Shown here piece after piece: positions 8,416-16,205 of a stretch of DNA of 34,837 bases; position 1 is the first letter of the stretch, and the number at the start of each line of letters is the position of its first letter. A program made the position numbers and the translations under genes. The notes beneath the pieces are model-generated. The model searched no databases, was not told the origin of the DNA, and saw only the letters and a list, made by a program, of their open reading frames with translations. Source of the DNA: Rhizobiales bacterium Ga0077556 (GTDB taxonomy: Bacteria > Pseudomonadota > Alphaproteobacteria > Rhizobiales > Phreatobacteraceae). Where the stretch lies: contig LNFH01000097.1 of the NCBI GenBank assembly GCA_001464235.1, forward strand, positions 1 to 34,837, read 5' to 3'.

Positions 8416-9750
8416 ATGACGATTGTTCCCCAGCTCAATCTCAGCCGCGAGGCGCTCGAACCCTACTGGATGCCCTTCACGGCGAACCGCGCCTTCAAGG
8501 CCAGTCCGCGCCTGATGATCGCGGCCAAGGGCATGTATTACACCACGGCCGAGGGGCGACAGGTGCTCGACGCCATGGCGGGCCTGTGGTGCGTCAATGC
8601 CGGTCACGGCCAGCAGCGGATCACCGACGCCATCCGCGAGCAGGCGGGGCACCTCGACTACGTCTCCTCGTTCCAGATGGGCCACCCGATCGCCTTCAAG
8701 GCGGCCGAGCGCATCGCCGCCCTCACGCCCGCCGGGATGGACCACGTTTTCTTCGTCAATTCCGGCTCGGAGGCGGTGGATACCGCGCTCAAGATCGCCC
8801 GCGCCTATCACCGCATGCGCGGGGAGGGCCACCGCACCCGCCTCATCGGCCGGGCCAAGGGCTATCACGGCATGGGCTTCGGCGGCCTCTCGGTCGCCGG
8901 CATCGGCCGCCACCGCCGGGACTTCGGGCCGCTCCTCCCCGATGTCGCCCATCTGCCCCACACCTATTCGCGCGAGCACCAGGCCTTTTCCCGCGGGCAG
9001 CCGGACTGGGGCGCCCACCTGGCCGACGAGCTGGAGGCGATCGCCCAGATCAACGACCCCTCGACGATCGCCGCGGTCATCGTCGAGCCCGTGACGGGCT
9101 CGGGCGGCGTCCTGCCGCCGCCGAAGGGCTATCTCGAGCGCCTGCGGGCCATCTGCGACAAGTACGGGATTCTGCTCATCTTCGACGAGGTGATCACCGG
9201 TTACGGCCGGCTCGGGACGCCCTTCGGCTCGGCGGCGCTCGGCGTGACGCCCGACATCATCACCTGCGCCAAGGGCATGACCAACGGCGCGGTGCCGATG
9301 GGCGGCGTCATCGCCTCGGACAAGGTCTACGACGCCTTCATGGCCGGCCCCGAGGGCGCCGTGGAGCTGATGCACGGCTACACCTATTCGGGCCATCCGC
9401 TCGCTTGCGCCGCCGCCATTGCCTCGATCGACGTCTACGAGGAGCAGGACATCTTCGCCAACTGTGCCCGCGCCTCGGCGCGCTGGGAGGACCAGGCCCA
9501 TTCCCTCCAGGGCGAGCCGCACGTGGTCGACGTCCGGAACATCGGCCTCCTCGCCGCCATCGAGATCGCGCCGAAGCCCGGCGAGCCCGGCGGGCGTGCG
9601 CTGGCCGCCGGCAACATCTGCTTCGAGGCCGGCGTGCTGGTCCGCACCGCGGGGGATGCGCTCGTCCTGTCTCCGCCGCTGATCATCGCCGACGGCGAGA
9701 TCGACCGGATCTTCGAGACGATCCGCGGCGCCGTCCGGGCCCTCGCTTGA
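8416..9750 (+). CDS. Omega-amino acid (beta-alanine):pyruvate aminotransferase, class III
   Basis: A 444-residue PLP enzyme of class-III aminotransferases. The order and wording of motifs follow the beta-alanine/omega-amino acid:pyruvate transaminase of Pseudomonas closely: YWMPFTANRAFK near the N-terminus, GLWCVNAGHG, HVFFVNSGSEAVDTALK, GYHGMGFGG, D257 in IFDEVITGYGRLG, PLP lysine K286 in CAKGMTNGAVPMGGV, and HGYTYSGHPLACAA. The known reaction moves the terminal amino group of beta-alanine or related amines to pyruvate, giving malonate semialdehyde and L-alanine. The start at 8416 matches the family N-terminus. It lies downstream of the GntR gene and may use amines released by the nearby amidase and C45 hydrolase. 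The exact amine is unknown. Confidence 0.9.
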   Translation: MTIVPQLNLSREALEPYWMPFTANRAFKASPRLMIAAKGMYYTTAEGRQVLDAMAGLWCVNAGHGQQRITDAIREQAGHLDYVSSFQMGHPIAFKAAERIAALTPAGMDHVFFVNSGSEAVDTALKIARAYHRMRGEGHRTRLIGRAKGYHGMGFGGLSVAGIGRHRRDFGPLLPDVAHLPHTYSREHQAFSRGQPDWGAHLADELEAIAQINDPSTIAAVIVEPVTGSGGVLPPPKGYLERLRAICDKYGILLIFDEVITGYGRLGTPFGSAALGVTPDIITCAKGMTNGAVPMGGVIASDKVYDAFMAGPEGAVELMHGYTYSGHPLACAAAIASIDVYEEQDIFANCARASARWEDQAHSLQGEPHVVDVRNIGLLAAIEIAPKPGEPGGRALAAGNICFEAGVLVRTAGDALVLSPPLIIADGEIDRIFETIRGAVRALA

Positions 9751-9757
9751 GGTTGAT

Positions 9758-9782
9758 CCGGCAGGCGCCCTGCGCCTGCCGG
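9758..9782. terminator. Hairpin between convergent genes
   Basis: An 11-bp perfect stem (9758-9768 with 9772-9782) closes a 3-base loop, eight bases after the transaminase stop and just past the end of the convergent C45 gene. It lacks a good T run. It probably works as a shared terminator for both directions. Confidence 0.6.
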
Positions 9783-9793
9783 TCCGCTCCGCC

Positions 9794-10948
9794 CTATTCC
9801 GCGGCGCGCAGCACCCGGCCGTCGCGGGTTCCCTCGAAGGCCGCCTCCTCCATGTCCAGGCGATAGGCGGTGAACGTCCGGTCCGCCGCCGGCAGCATAG
9901 CCACCTCCATGCGGCCGAGGGAGGGCGTCATCACCACCATCGCCACCGTCGCGGTCACCATTCCCGACAGGGACGGGAAGGGCGGGCGGCAGACGGAGCG
10001 CGGCGACTGGAACGTGTCGAGCAGGGCCTCCTTGACGAGATCCGTCGTCACCCGGCCGCGATGGGGCGTGACCAGCTGGCGCACCCGGAGGTCGCGATAG
10101 AGCGAGTCGGGCGTCGTCGCGATGCCGGTATCCTTCAGCTTCGACAGGGCGACCGGGCTCTGCCAGTGATTGGCGTGGGCCAGGATGCCGGCGTCGGGAA
10201 AGACCTGGAACGTCTCGTCGGGCGCACACTCGAAATCGATCACGATCCCGGCGGGATGGCTGATGATCATGTTGTTGGAGGCGGATTTCGGCGTCGCATA
10301 GACCGCGTGCATCGCCATCGCCAGGTTGTCCTGCTGGAGGGCCTTGCGACGGATGAGGGCGAGGGGCACGCCGGTCTGGCGATAGTCCCGGTCGGATTGC
10401 AGGTAATTGGCCGTGATGGCGATTCCCGCGGCGTTGAAGCCGGAGCGCGCCAGGCCCCCGGCCTCGGTGAAGGTGAGGATGTCGGGTCCGTCGGCGCGCC
10501 GGATCTTCAGCACGACCGCGGTCTCGGCGCAGTCCACCTTCCAGTCCCAGTTCTGGGCGTGGATCAGCCGCCCGTCGGCCGTCGCCTCCCCCGTCACCAC
10601 GAGGCCCGTGCATTCCATGTCGGCGGCCGCGGCGGCGGCGCGGCGGCGGGACCCCAGCTTCAGGATCTCCGTGCGCGCGTTCAGCAGCACCACGTCCTCG
10701 AAGGCGACGCCGGCACCGCGCGCAATGCCCTGCATTTCCGGCACGTAGTCGGCGTCGAAACGCTCGATCGTCGGCAGGAAGCCGCCCACCAGTCCGTGGA
10801 TGTCGGCGACGGCGAGATCGGACCCGGCGAGCTGCTGCTGGTAATGTGCGATGCCGAGCCTGACGCGGTCACGGGCGGCCTCGCCATACTGTTCGCCCCG
10901 CTCCTGGGGGGAGCCGGAGACCTCGATCAGCGGCGCCGGGGTTGCCAT
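9794..10948 (-). CDS. C45-family Ntn hydrolase / acyltransferase-like protein
   Basis: A 384-residue member of peptidase family C45 (acyl-CoA:6-aminopenicillanate acyltransferase-like). Features are SGSPQERGEQYGEA at the start, EDVVLLNARTEIL, then C113 in DMECTGLVV as the expected self-cleavage nucleophile, followed by GRLIHAQNWDWK, FNAAGIAITANYL and AHANHWQSP. In the fungal enzyme the precursor splits before the corresponding Cys (about residue 103). There is no signal peptide. Bacterial members hydrolyse N-acyl amino compounds, but few substrates are known. ATG 10948 has GAGG six bases upstream. It lies divergent from the ABC importer genes and convergent with the transaminase, which fits a role in deacylating an imported compound (inference). 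Confidence 0.85.
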   Translation of the reverse strand: MATPAPLIEVSGSPQERGEQYGEAARDRVRLGIAHYQQQLAGSDLAVADIHGLVGGFLPTIERFDADYVPEMQGIARGAGVAFEDVVLLNARTEILKLGSRRRAAAAAADMECTGLVVTGEATADGRLIHAQNWDWKVDCAETAVVLKIRRADGPDILTFTEAGGLARSGFNAAGIAITANYLQSDRDYRQTGVPLALIRRKALQQDNLAMAMHAVYATPKSASNNMIISHPAGIVIDFECAPDETFQVFPDAGILAHANHWQSPVALSKLKDTGIATTPDSLYRDLRVRQLVTPHRGRVTTDLVKEALLDTFQSPRSVCRPPFPSLSGMVTATVAMVVMTPSLGRMEVAMLPAADRTFTAYRLDMEEAAFEGTRDGRVLRAAE

Positions 10949-10959
10949 GGGTGCCCTCG

Positions 10960-10988
10960 TTGTTTTTTGTCGACATGAAAACCATTAT
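10960..10988 (+). promoter_or_regulatory. Candidate promoter of the ABC importer genes with a palindrome in the spacer
   Basis: TTGTTT (10960-10965), a 17-base spacer and CATTAT (10983-10988) form a weak promoter-like pair. The perfect 8-bp palindrome TGTCGACA (10968-10975) sits inside the spacer. The stretch is the AT-rich part of the gap between the divergent C45 and permease genes. The call is tentative. Confidence 0.3.
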
Positions 10989-11100
10989 CGTTGATGATGA
11001 GTGGGAGCAAGGAGACAGGACGATGTTTTTTCGTTGCAGCGAGAGCGCGGGAATGCGGGACTGCCGACCGACCGGTGTCCCGGGCTGAGGGGGCGGACCC

Positions 11101-12831
11101 ATGGCCGGCTACATCGCCCGTCGCCTTTTGCTGACGATCCCGACCCTGGTTCTCGTCGCGCTCGCCGTCTTCGCGCTGATCCGCATGGTCCCCGGCGATC
11201 CCGCCCAGCTGATGCTCGGCGACAGCGCGGACGCCGAGACGCTCGAGGCCCTCCGCAAGGCGATGGGCCATGACCGGTCCCTCGCCGCGCAGTTCCTGCA
11301 CTGGAGCGGCAGGGTGCTGGCCGGCGACCTCGGGCTCTCGATCACCAGCCGCGAGCCCGTCCTCCCGCTGATCCTGACGCGCTTTGCCGTCACGGCCCAG
11401 ATCGTCGTCGTCGCCGTCGTCCTGTCGAGCCTCATCGCCGTCCCGCTGGGCATGATCGCCGCCTGGCGGCAGAATTCCGGTGTCGACCTCGGCATCACGG
11501 CGTTCTCGACCCTGATGGTCTCCCTGCCGAGCTTCTGGCTCGGGCTGATCCTGCTGCTGGTCTTCGGTGTCTGGCTCCAGTGGCTGCCCATCGTCGGTTA
11601 TGTCGGCCTCGCCGAGGATCCGCTGCGGTCGCTGAGCTTCGTGGTCCTGCCGGTGCTGACGCTGGTCCTGATCGAGGTCGGCGTGCTCACGCGCATGGCG
11701 CGCGCCGCCACCATCGACGTCCTCGGCCTCGAATACGTCGCCCACGCCCGCGCCAAGGGCGTCTCGGAGGCCGGCGTCATGGTGCGTCACGTCCTGCCCA
11801 ACGCCTTTGCGCCGACCCTGACCCTGATCGGCGTCGTCCTCGGCAACCTCCTCGGCGGCATCGCGGTCATCGAGACCGTCTTCACCCTGCCGGGCCTCGG
11901 CCGCCTGATGGTCGATGCGATCTTCCAGCGCGACTACCCCGTGGTGCAGGGCGTGATGCTGTTCATCGCCACGACCTACCTATCCCCTGTTCGATCCCCG
12001 CGTGGCGGCGGAGGCGTGATGCGCGCGCGGCTCAACCTGATCATCGGCGGCACGCTCGTCACCGCTCTCGTCGCCATGGCGGCGACGGCGCTGGTCTGGA
12101 CGCCGGCGAGCCCGGTGCGCGTCAACATCCGCGCCCGGCTGCAGCCGCCCTCGGGCCAGTACTGGCTCGGCACCGACGAATTCGGCCGCGACGTGCTGTC
12201 CCGGCTGATGACCGGCGCCCAGACCAGCCTGACGGTGGCCGTCACGACGGTCGTGGTGGCCATGGCCATCGGCATCGCCGTCGGGGTGACGAGCGGCTTC
12301 TTCCGCGGCTGGATCGACCGCGTGCTGATGATGGCCAACGACGCGCTGCTGGCCTTCCCCGGCATCCTGCTGGCGCTCGGCCTGCTCGCGGTCATCGGCC
12401 CCTCGCAATGGGGCATCGTGATGGCGCTCGGCCTCGCCTATGCCCCCACCGTCGCCCGCGTCGTGCGCGGGCAGGTTCTGTCCCTGCGCGAACGCGAATT
12501 CGTCGAGGCGTCGCGCGCCCTCGGCAACAGCCAGGCCTATACCCTGGTCCGCCACGTGCTCCCCCACACGGTGTCGCCGCTCATCGTGCTGGCCACCTCC
12601 ATGTGCGGCTGGGTCATCCTCGCCGAGAGCGCCCTGTCGTTCCTCGGCCTCGGCGTGCCGCCGCCGGCGCCGACCTGGGGCAACATGCTCTCGGCGGCCC
12701 GGCCCTTCATGGAGACCGCGCCCCAACTCGCCATCGTGCCGGGGGTCATGATCGCGCTCTGCCTGCTCGGCGCCAACCTGCTGGGGGACGCCCTCCGCGA
12801 CCTCCTGGATCCGAGGATGCTGGGCCGATGA
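11101..12831 (+). CDS. DppB-type permease whose lost 3' end fuses it in frame to the DppC-type permease
   Basis: One open frame of 576 residues spans two inner-membrane permeases of an oligopeptide-type ABC importer. Residues 1-292 are DppB-like (MAGYIARRLLLTIPTLVLV; RMVPGDPAQLMLG; coupling segment EYVAHARAKGVSEAGV). The expected DppB tail would continue from ATTY through a last helix. Here, after 11979, the frame jumps. The remains of that tail (YPLFDPRVAAEA and stop, 11981-12019) lie one base out of frame, implying loss of 3n+2 bases, probably 29. The shifted frame misses the TGA and runs into DppC, joined by an odd linker SPVRSPRGGGGV. GAGGGG precedes ATG 11101. A working fused permease seems doubtful because the last DppB helix is gone. 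Confidence 0.85.
   Translation: MAGYIARRLLLTIPTLVLVALAVFALIRMVPGDPAQLMLGDSADAETLEALRKAMGHDRSLAAQFLHWSGRVLAGDLGLSITSREPVLPLILTRFAVTAQIVVVAVVLSSLIAVPLGMIAAWRQNSGVDLGITAFSTLMVSLPSFWLGLILLLVFGVWLQWLPIVGYVGLAEDPLRSLSFVVLPVLTLVLIEVGVLTRMARAATIDVLGLEYVAHARAKGVSEAGVMVRHVLPNAFAPTLTLIGVVLGNLLGGIAVIETVFTLPGLGRLMVDAIFQRDYPVVQGVMLFIATTYLSPVRSPRGGGGVMRARLNLIIGGTLVTALVAMAATALVWTPASPVRVNIRARLQPPSGQYWLGTDEFGRDVLSRLMTGAQTSLTVAVTTVVVAMAIGIAVGVTSGFFRGWIDRVLMMANDALLAFPGILLALGLLAVIGPSQWGIVMALGLAYAPTVARVVRGQVLSLREREFVEASRALGNSQAYTLVRHVLPHTVSPLIVLATSMCGWVILAESALSFLGLGVPPPAPTWGNMLSAARPFMETAPQLAIVPGVMIALCLLGANLLGDALRDLLDPRMLGR
12019..12831 (+). CDS. DppC-type permease of the oligopeptide-type ABC importer (nested in the fused frame)
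   Basis: A 270-residue second permease with its own ATG at 12019, which overlaps the former DppB stop (TGATG, 12017-12021). It has an N-terminal membrane helix, then the DppC/OppC hallmark YWLGTDEFGRDVLSRLMTGAQ, several helices, the coupling segment EFVEASRALGNSQAYTLVRH, and SFLGLGVPPPAPTWGNML near the end. The sequence looks intact. In this assembly the frame is continuous with the truncated DppB, so it may be made as part of a fusion or by re-initiation. Its stop overlaps the ATPase ATG (12828-12831). Confidence 0.85.
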   Translation: MRARLNLIIGGTLVTALVAMAATALVWTPASPVRVNIRARLQPPSGQYWLGTDEFGRDVLSRLMTGAQTSLTVAVTTVVVAMAIGIAVGVTSGFFRGWIDRVLMMANDALLAFPGILLALGLLAVIGPSQWGIVMALGLAYAPTVARVVRGQVLSLREREFVEASRALGNSQAYTLVRHVLPHTVSPLIVLATSMCGWVILAESALSFLGLGVPPPAPTWGNMLSAARPFMETAPQLAIVPGVMIALCLLGANLLGDALRDLLDPRMLGR

Positions 12832-15167
12832 CGGCGACACCCGCAAAGTCCGGCGCATCGTCGCCGGCGGTCTCGCAGCCCGTCCTCGCCGTGCGTGACC
12901 TCCGGGTCGGAACGCCGTCCGGCTTCACCGCCGTGGCCGGCGTCAGCTTCGACATCGGCGCGGGAGAGATCGTGGCGGTGGTCGGCGAATCCGGCTCCGG
13001 CAAGACCGCCACGGGCCGCGCGGTGATCGGACTCCTGCCGAGCGGTCTCGCCGTCACGGGCGGCTCCATCGTCATCGCCGGCGAGGAGGTGACGACCCTG
13101 GCGCAGGGGCGGTTGCGATCCATCCGCGGCGCCGTCGTCGGCATGGTCTTCCAGGAGCCGATGGTCTCGCTCAACCCGGCGCTGAGTATCGGCCTCCAGA
13201 TGTCCGAGGCCCTGCGGATCCACACCACGCTGCCGGACGCCGAGATCCGGCAGGCGATCCTCGCCATGCTCGCGCGGGTCGGCATCGCCGATCCCGAAGG
13301 CTGCCTCTCAGCCTATCCGCACGAGTTCTCCGGCGGCATGCGCCAGCGGATCATGCTGGCGAGCGTCATGCTGCTGAAACCGCGGCTCCTCATCGCCGAC
13401 GAGCCGACCACCGCGCTCGACACCCTGTCGCAGGCCGAGGTCCTCGACCTCATGGTGGAACTGACCCGCGAGACCGGCACGGCGGTGATGCTCATCACCC
13501 ACAATCTCGGCCTCGTCGCCCGCTATGCCGACCGCGCCCTCGTCATGCGCCGCGGCGAGATCGTCGAGGAAGGCGCGGCGCGGCGCCTGCTCGCCGACCC
13601 TCGCCACGCCTATACGCGCGCCCTCGTCGATGCCCTGCCGCGCCGCACGGTCCGGCGGGTCGTGGCCGTCGCGCGGGACCCGGTGATCCGCGCGGAGGGG
13701 CTGTCCGTCCGCTTCGCCTCCGGCGGCGGCTGGCTGAGGCCGCGCCGGATCGTGCGCGCGGTCGACGGCGTCGACCTCTCCGTCCATGCCGGGGAAACGG
13801 TCTCGCTGGTCGGCGGCTCCGGGTCCGGCAAGACCACCCTCGGGCGGACCATGCTGCGCCTGGTCGAGCCGAGCGCCGGGCGGATTCTGTTCCGGGGCGA
13901 GGACGTCTCGGCCCTCAAGGGATCCCGGCTGCTGCCCTTCAGGCTGGCATGCCAGATCGTCTTCCAGGACCCCTATTCCTCGCTCGACCCGCGCATGCGG
14001 ATCGGCGCGATCGTCGGGGAGCCGCTCCGGCTGGTGCCGGGCCTCGATGCGGCGGAGGCCGCGCGGCGCGTCGCGGCCATCCTGGACGACGTCGGCCTCA
14101 CCGGCCTCGAGGCGCGCTACCCGCATCAGCTCTCGGGCGGCCAGCGTCAGCGCGTGGCGATCGCCCGTGCCCTCGTCCGGCGGCCCGACTTCGTCGTCGC
14201 GGACGAGCCGGTCTCCGCCCTCGACATGACCATCCAGAAGCAGATCCTCGCCCTGTTCAGGTCGCTGCAGCAGTCCTACGGCTTCGCCTGCCTGTTCGTC
14301 AGCCACGACCTGGCCGCCGTCGAGGAAATCTCCGACCGGGTGGTCGTCATGCAGGAGGGGAGGATCGTCGAGGAAGGCCCGCGCGACGCCGTCTACGATC
14401 ATCCCCGACACGACTACACGCGGCGGCTGCTGGCGGCCTCCCCGCGTCTCGACAGCGAAACGCCCGCGGCGAAAGGAGTGACGATGAGCGAGCCCCACGC
14501 GATCGACGGCAGCGACGGCCTTCGCCGGATCTATGACCCGCCGGCCGAGATGACCACCCGCAAGATCCTCGACCGGCTCGACGATCACTGTCGCCGGTTC
14601 ATCGCCCTGTCGCCCTTCCTCACCATCGCGAGCACCAGCGAGGGGGGCACCGATTGCTCGCCGCGCGGCGACGAACCCGGCTTCGTCCGCGTCGTCGACG
14701 ACAGGACCCTGCTGCTCCCCGACCGGCGCGGCAACAACATACTCGACACGCTCCAGAACGTGTTGACCCGCCCGGACGTGGGGCTTCTCTTCCTGGTCCC
14801 CGGGCTCAACGAGACCCTGCGCGTCAATGGCAAGGCCCGGATCGTGACCGACCCCGTCGTGCTCCAGTCCATGGCGATCAAGGGCAAGATCGTGCCGAGT
14901 TCGGCAATGGAGATCACGGTGGAGCAGGTCTATTTCCACTGCGGCCGTGCGATCCTGCGGTCCGATCTCTGGAACGGGGAGAAGAAGGTGGGCCGCGACG
15001 CCTTCCCGCCGCTCGGCACCGTGCTCGCCGACCAGATCAAGGGCGTCGACGCCGACCTGGCCAACCAGCGCCTCGCCGTGGCCTATACGGCGCCCGCTCG
15101 GGCTAGTCGTTGGACCGGATGTTGGCGCTGCGGACGAGGCGCCCCCATTTGTCCGACTCGGCCGTGA
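12828..15167 (+). CDS. Double ABC ATPase (DppD-DppF type), open in frame into a flavoprotein
   Basis: Residues 1-540 are two complete ABC ATPase halves of an oligopeptide importer in one chain. First half: Walker A GESGSGKT (53-60), Q-loop Q109, signature FSGGMRQR (from 167), Walker B LLIADEP (187-193), H-loop H225. Second half: Walker A GGSGSGKTT (329-337), signature LSGGQRQR (435-442), Walker B FVVADEP (455-461), H-loop H493. Such fused DppD-DppF ATPases are common in rhizobia. There is no stop at the expected end near residue 545. The frame continues through an internal ATG (14484) into a PPOX-type flavoprotein and ends at 15167. An out-of-frame TGA at 14479 suggests the ATPase may once have ended there. 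It follows dppC with an ATGA overlap. Confidence 0.85.
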   Translation: MTATPAKSGASSPAVSQPVLAVRDLRVGTPSGFTAVAGVSFDIGAGEIVAVVGESGSGKTATGRAVIGLLPSGLAVTGGSIVIAGEEVTTLAQGRLRSIRGAVVGMVFQEPMVSLNPALSIGLQMSEALRIHTTLPDAEIRQAILAMLARVGIADPEGCLSAYPHEFSGGMRQRIMLASVMLLKPRLLIADEPTTALDTLSQAEVLDLMVELTRETGTAVMLITHNLGLVARYADRALVMRRGEIVEEGAARRLLADPRHAYTRALVDALPRRTVRRVVAVARDPVIRAEGLSVRFASGGGWLRPRRIVRAVDGVDLSVHAGETVSLVGGSGSGKTTLGRTMLRLVEPSAGRILFRGEDVSALKGSRLLPFRLACQIVFQDPYSSLDPRMRIGAIVGEPLRLVPGLDAAEAARRVAAILDDVGLTGLEARYPHQLSGGQRQRVAIARALVRRPDFVVADEPVSALDMTIQKQILALFRSLQQSYGFACLFVSHDLAAVEEISDRVVVMQEGRIVEEGPRDAVYDHPRHDYTRRLLAASPRLDSETPAAKGVTMSEPHAIDGSDGLRRIYDPPAEMTTRKILDRLDDHCRRFIALSPFLTIASTSEGGTDCSPRGDEPGFVRVVDDRTLLLPDRRGNNILDTLQNVLTRPDVGLLFLVPGLNETLRVNGKARIVTDPVVLQSMAIKGKIVPSSAMEITVEQVYFHCGRAILRSDLWNGEKKVGRDAFPPLGTVLADQIKGVDADLANQRLAVAYTAPARASRWTGCWRCGRGAPICPTRP
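14484..15167 (+). CDS. Pyridoxamine-5'-phosphate-oxidase-like FMN flavoprotein, internal start
   Basis: From ATG 14484, with a perfect AAAGGAG five bases upstream, 227 residues resemble the FMN-dependent PPOX-type flavoproteins of the MSMEG_1061 group: FIALSPFLTIASTSEGGTDCSPRGDEPGF, LLLPDRRGNNILDTLQNVL, NETLRVNGKARI, YFHCGRAILRSDLW and a late ADQI segment. Related proteins are small split-barrel reductases or oxidases of unknown substrate. The good ribosome site argues for a separate protein, although the ATPase frame runs into it without a stop. The last 20 or so residues, from about 15094 on, do not look like the family. They overlap the convergent TctC gene by 65 bases, so the true end may have been altered. 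Confidence 0.7.
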   Translation: MSEPHAIDGSDGLRRIYDPPAEMTTRKILDRLDDHCRRFIALSPFLTIASTSEGGTDCSPRGDEPGFVRVVDDRTLLLPDRRGNNILDTLQNVLTRPDVGLLFLVPGLNETLRVNGKARIVTDPVVLQSMAIKGKIVPSSAMEITVEQVYFHCGRAILRSDLWNGEKKVGRDAFPPLGTVLADQIKGVDADLANQRLAVAYTAPARASRWTGCWRCGRGAPICPTRP

Positions 15168-16068
15168 GCCATGCGGCGAGTTCCGTGGGCGAGGAGCCGA
15201 GGGCCTCGACGGACAGCTCGGCCAGCCTCGTCCTGACGCCGTCCTGCCGCATGACCTGGACGATCGCGGCGGACAGGCTGTCGATCACCGCCGCGGGCGT
15301 CGCCGCCGGCGCGAAGACGCCGTTCCAGGTCGTCACCTCGAATCCCGGCAGGGTCTCGGCCACCGGCGGAAGTTCGGGCAGCAGCGGGTTGCGGCCGGGC
15401 GTGGTCACGGCCAGCGCCCGCACCGTGCCCGCCTTCACCTGCTGCACGACGGCGGTGAGGATGTCGAACATCACGTCGAGGCGGCCGCCGATCAGGTCGT
15501 TGAGCGCCGGACCGGTGCCGCGATAGGGCACGTGGGTCATGGTGACGCCGGTCATCTGGCAGAACAGCTCCGCGGCGAGATGCGCCGACGTCCCGATGCC
15601 GGCCGAGCCGTAGGTGATCTTGCCCGGCGCCGCCTTCGCCGCCGCGATCAGGTCGGCGGTCGAGCGCATCGTCATATGTGGGCCGACGAGCAGCACGTTC
15701 GGGACCGTGGCGATGAGGCTGACGGGTGCGAGATCCTTGAGCGGATCGAAGGGCAGGCTCTTGAAGATGTGGTGGTTGGTCGAAATGGAGACCGACGCGA
15801 CCAGGAGCTCGTGGCCGTCCGGCGTCGCCTTCGCCACCTGGCTGGCGCCGATCGTGCCACCGGCACCCGGCTTGTTCTCGATGACGACCGGGACCCCGAG
15901 GCGCCCGCCGAGGCCCTCGGCGGCGATGCGGGCGATGACGTCGGTGGAGCCGCCGGCGGGAAACGGCACGACCAGCTTGAGCGGGCGCCCGGCCGGGAAA
16001 CCGCTCGCCCCCGCCGCCGTCGATGCCAACAAACTAGCCGCACTGGCTAGAAAAAGTCGCCGGTTCAT
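15103..16068 (-). CDS. TctC/Bug-family periplasmic tripartite-tricarboxylate binding protein
   Basis: A 321-residue extracytoplasmic binding protein of the TctC (Bug) family. The signal peptide is MNRRLFLASAASLLASTAAG, then KLVVPFPAGGSTDVIAR, VIENKPGAGGTIG, HVPYRGTGPALNDLIGG and AAWLTAESDKWGRLV at the end, all in family order. Members bind carboxylates such as citrate, glutamate or aromatic acids. No tctA or tctB membrane genes are in the window, so it is an orphan, as is common for this large family. ATG 16068 gives the clean signal peptide; no strong Shine-Dalgarno is seen. It converges with the flavoprotein frame and is divergent from the DUF427 gene. Confidence 0.88.
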   Translation of the reverse strand: MNRRLFLASAASLLASTAAGASGFPAGRPLKLVVPFPAGGSTDVIARIAAEGLGGRLGVPVVIENKPGAGGTIGASQVAKATPDGHELLVASVSISTNHHIFKSLPFDPLKDLAPVSLIATVPNVLLVGPHMTMRSTADLIAAAKAAPGKITYGSAGIGTSAHLAAELFCQMTGVTMTHVPYRGTGPALNDLIGGRLDVMFDILTAVVQQVKAGTVRALAVTTPGRNPLLPELPPVAETLPGFEVTTWNGVFAPAATPAAVIDSLSAAIVQVMRQDGVRTRLAELSVEALGSSPTELAAWLTAESDKWGRLVRSANIRSND

Positions 16069-16161
16069 CCGCTGAGGCCCTCGTGCTGGACGGTACGCGC
16101 TGTCGTCGCAAGGGCGGTGCCAAGCTGGGCACGAGGGAGTGTCGCGGCCAGGCAGTGCGGT

Positions 16162-16186
16162 GGAACGGCGCCGGCGCGGCGGCGTT
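16162..16186 (+). promoter_or_regulatory. EcfG-type general-stress promoter of the DUF427 gene
   Basis: GGAAC (16162-16166), exactly 16 bases, then CGTT (16183-16186) match the alphaproteobacterial EcfG/RpoE2 consensus fully. The ATG at 16206 lies 20 bases further. The match is exact, but five plus four bases can occur by chance in GC-rich DNA; the position adds weight. Confidence 0.65.
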
Positions 16187-16205
16187 GCTGGCGAGGAGGC
16201 CTCAC

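Noticed and set aside
7887-9866. Long plus-strand open frame overlapping the GntR and transaminase genes
   Set aside because: It is a shifted-frame shadow of two well-supported genes, rich in Arg, Pro and Gly, without domains.
13308-14939. Long minus-strand open frame across the ABC ATPase
   Set aside because: The plus strand carries complete Walker and signature motifs; the opposite frame is low-complexity His/Arg/Gly-rich sequence with no domain.
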